A stretch of 64,000 bases of DNA, from contig JALVOC010000019.1 in the NCBI GenBank assembly GCA_027032075.1, positions 62,001 to 126,000 of the forward strand, given 5' to 3'. The notes beneath the pieces are model-generated. The model did no database searches and was not told where the DNA came from. It saw nothing but the letters and a program-made list of their open reading frames with translations. How positions within the stretch are numbered: position 1 is the stretch's first letter; each line of letters begins with the position of its first letter. This document shows, in pieces, positions 62,303 to 64,000 of the stretch. This DNA comes from Chromatiales bacterium (GTDB lineage: Bacteria > Pseudomonadota > Gammaproteobacteria > UBA6429 > Thiohalophilaceae). A program made the translations under genes and the position numbers.

Positions 62303-64000
62303 TTATTTTGTCAGGCTGGCGAAGAGGGTGGGCAGTTTTTCCGGTAATCTTTCCACGTGATCGATCACCATGTACTGCTTGCCGAAGATCTCGGTGACAT
62401 AGTCATCCGCACCCGGTTCGATGTTGGAGTCGAGGTTGATGCAGTAAGTGTAGATCCCTTGCTGATCCAGCTCCTGTACCGCCTTGCGGGTGTCTTCGAT
62501 CAGCAGGCGCTGATCATTCACGTCGATGTCGGCCGGTTCACCGTCGGTCAGGACCAGCAACAGTTTCTTGTCGGTTTTCTGGTTGGCGAGGTAATGTGCG
62601 GCGTGCCGCAGGGCCGCCCCCATCCTCGTCGAGTAACCCGCTTCCAGGCAGGCGAGGCGGGCCTTGACCTCATCATTCCAATGTTCACTGTAACCCTTGA
62701 TATGCTGGTAACGCACTTCGTGCCGGGTGTTTGAGGAGAAGCCGGCAATGGCAAAGGGATCGCCAAGACGTTCGATCGCCCAGGAGAGCAGGGCAACCGC
62801 TTCCTGGCTGAGCTGCAGGATGGTTTGCTCACAGCCTTCCGGTGTCTCCTCGAGTGAGGCAGACAAATCGAGCAGCAGCATCACGGAAATATCACGCCCG
62901 TCATGGCGGTGGCTCATGTTGATGCGCGGATCGGGGGTGGTGCCGCTCTTGAAGTCGATCAGCGAACGGATGGCCACATCCAGATCCAGCTCACTGCCGT
63001 CCTCCTGGTAACGGATGCGCACATAGTTTTGCGGCTTGAGCATGTCCAGCATTTGTTTCAGGCGTTTGGCCAGGGCGCTGTGTTTTGCCAGTAACTTGTC
63101 GATGTCCCCCGGATCACCGGAAGGGTGCAGGGATTCGTACAGGCTGACCCAGTCAGGGCGGTAGGTTTTGGAATGGTAATCCCATTCCGGGTAATGGCGG
63201 GGCGGCAAACCCTCATCTTCCGGCTCCTCCGGTTCCTGCGGTTTTTCTTCGAGAAACATTTCCTCTTCATCGGCCATTTCGATGTACAACCATAAGTGAC
63301 GGTTGTCGTCGCGGTAATCGATCTCGGTATCCTTGAAATAAACGTTTGCTGTCAAATCCGCTTTCTGGCGTGTGCGGGTGATGAATTGGGTGGCCAGTTT
63401 CGCTATGTCTGCCGTGGTGGGTGCCCCCTGCTGCATCATTTCATGGAAGCGCTTGGCAAATTCGACAATCTGCGGGTTTTTGTAAGGATGCGCCGGATTG
63501 AGCACGGCGTAGGAGAGCATCGTCAGACGATGACGAATGCAGGACTCGTTTTCCGGATCGCAATCGAACTCATCAGGAACAGGGTGCAGTGCGGTGAATA
63601 TTTTCCGCAAGCCGGGATATTGTTGACAGGCCAGATAGTCCACGCGTGAATCTTCGAAGGTTTCGATTGCCTGACGTTGGAAAGGGCTGTAGTTGTCGGC
63701 AAATATGGAGGTGGTCCAGCGGCGGTGGGCGGCCATATGGGCCAGCAGTGCACGGTAGCGATCCAGTGCGGCGACTTTTACGCCATCCGCCGTTTCAATA
63801 TCGTCGTAGACATCCGGTACGCGGATACCCAGGTTGTCATAGTAGGGCATGGGTTTGCGCAATTCATCAAAGCCACGCGAATAGGGCACCAGGTGATCCT
63901 TGTCCCGCCAGCAAGCCTGTAAATATAAATCCAGTTTGCGCTGATGATCGGCAAACAAGGTGCCGTGGCGTTCGCGTTGCAGCATCGCGCGGCTGTCGGC
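62303..64000 (-). CDS. cbbO: CbbO-type Rubisco activation protein, 5' part missing
   Basis: The frame stays open to the right edge, so the N-terminus is outside the window; about 566 residues are visible of a usual 770-780. The C-terminal third is a von Willebrand A domain with the metal-binding motif VMLLLDLSASLEETPEGCEQ (DxSxS), AIAGFSSNTRHEVRYQHIKG, STRMGAALRHAAHYLANQKT and LLLVLTDGEPADIDVNDQRL. An acidic linker (MADEEEMFLEEKPQEPEEPE) precedes it. The middle part (FADNYSPFQRQAIETFEDSR and RVDYLACQQYPGLRKIFTAL) is typical of CbbO and the related NorD. With the AAA protein CbbQ, CbbO reactivates inhibited Rubisco. NorD is the main alternative; the carbon cluster nearby favours CbbO. Confidence 0.78.
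   Translation of the reverse strand, partial: ADSRAMLQRERHGTLFADHQRKLDLYLQACWRDKDHLVPYSRGFDELRKPMPYYDNLGIRVPDVYDDIETADGVKVAALDRYRALLAHMAAHRRWTTSIFADNYSPFQRQAIETFEDSRVDYLACQQYPGLRKIFTALHPVPDEFDCDPENESCIRHRLTMLSYAVLNPAHPYKNPQIVEFAKRFHEMMQQGAPTTADIAKLATQFITRTRQKADLTANVYFKDTEIDYRDDNRHLWLYIEMADEEEMFLEEKPQEPEEPEDEGLPPRHYPEWDYHSKTYRPDWVSLYESLHPSGDPGDIDKLLAKHSALAKRLKQMLDMLKPQNYVRIRYQEDGSELDLDVAIRSLIDFKSGTTPDPRINMSHRHDGRDISVMLLLDLSASLEETPEGCEQTILQLSQEAVALLSWAIERLGDPFAIAGFSSNTRHEVRYQHIKGYSEHWNDEVKARLACLEAGYSTRMGAALRHAAHYLANQKTDKKLLLVLTDGEPADIDVNDQRLLIEDTRKAVQELDQQGIYTYCINLDSNIEPGADDYVTEIFGKQYMVIDHVERLPEKLPTLFASLTK

Overview
The window is a contiguous chromosomal segment of a gammaproteobacterium. The gene orders are typical of that class: pilU-pilT-yggS-proC-yggT-yggU (split here by insertions), tonB-algH-ruvX-pyrR-pyrB-pyrC', and a complete pilG-H-I-J-K-chpA-B-C cluster. 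A CbbO-type Rubisco activase at the right edge, a ferrooxidans-type GshA, a tkt-gap-pgk-pyk-fba carbon cluster and two large multihaem cytochromes point to a respiratory, probably chemolithoautotrophic (sulfur-oxidiser-like) organism that twitches and, from a FliA-type promoter, probably also swims. Genus cannot be fixed from the sequence alone. No tRNA, rRNA, IS element, prophage or CRISPR array was seen.

Layout. 1-2.1 kb: start of a dynamin-like GTPase, then yggU, yggT and proC, all on the minus strand. 2.2-8.4 kb: minus-strand signalling genes, namely an orphan PstS-like binding protein paired with a membrane diguanylate cyclase, a PAS-GAF-receiver protein and a PAS chemoreceptor. 8.8-11.8 kb: yggS, divergent from pilT-pilU. 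12.1-14.7 kb: a second orphan binding protein paired with a histidine kinase. 14.7-18.4 kb: a PyrK-like electron-transfer protein and a REC-REC-PAS-GGDEF-EAL protein. 18.4-26.6 kb: minus-strand pyrC'-pyrB-pyrR-ruvX-algH, tonB and apbE-gshB-gshA. 27.0-39.0 kb: the type IV pilus Chp chemosensory operon. 39.0-45.0 kb: minus-strand rsmE, bioA and a methyl-cycle block metF-ahcY-metK, with an S-adenosylhomocysteine riboswitch in front of ahcY. 45.2-46.7 kb: a PhnD-like binding protein and a divergent thioredoxin-fold protein. 47.0-54.2 kb: tkt-gap-pgk-pyk-fba. 54.5-59.5 kb: a Sel1-repeat protein, an octahaem hydroxylamine-oxidoreductase-family cytochrome and a nonahaem/cytochrome-b membrane protein. 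59.5-62.1 kb: a second REC-REC-PAS-GGDEF-EAL protein. 62.3 kb to the end: cbbO, cut by the window edge.

How the parts work together. Surface motility is the main theme: PilT/PilU retract pili, the Chp system steers them, and three cyclic-di-GMP enzymes lie nearby. Two sensors have their own periplasmic binding protein and no ABC transporter. The methyl cycle (MetK, AhcY, MetF) is wired to SAH by RNA. The carbon cluster serves both the Calvin cycle and glycolysis/gluconeogenesis.

The most unusual items are: (i) a family of nested palindromic repeats (about 205-221 bp) with an invariant 29-52-29 inner geometry, a shared 52-nt core and arms that differ between copies yet stay perfectly self-complementary, always located just 3' of a gene; (ii) the octahaem plus nonahaem-cytochrome-b pair behind a candidate sigma-54/NtrC promoter; (iii) two paralogous cyclic-di-GMP enzymes with a roughly 20-residue insertion in the EAL domain and different predicted feedback inhibition.
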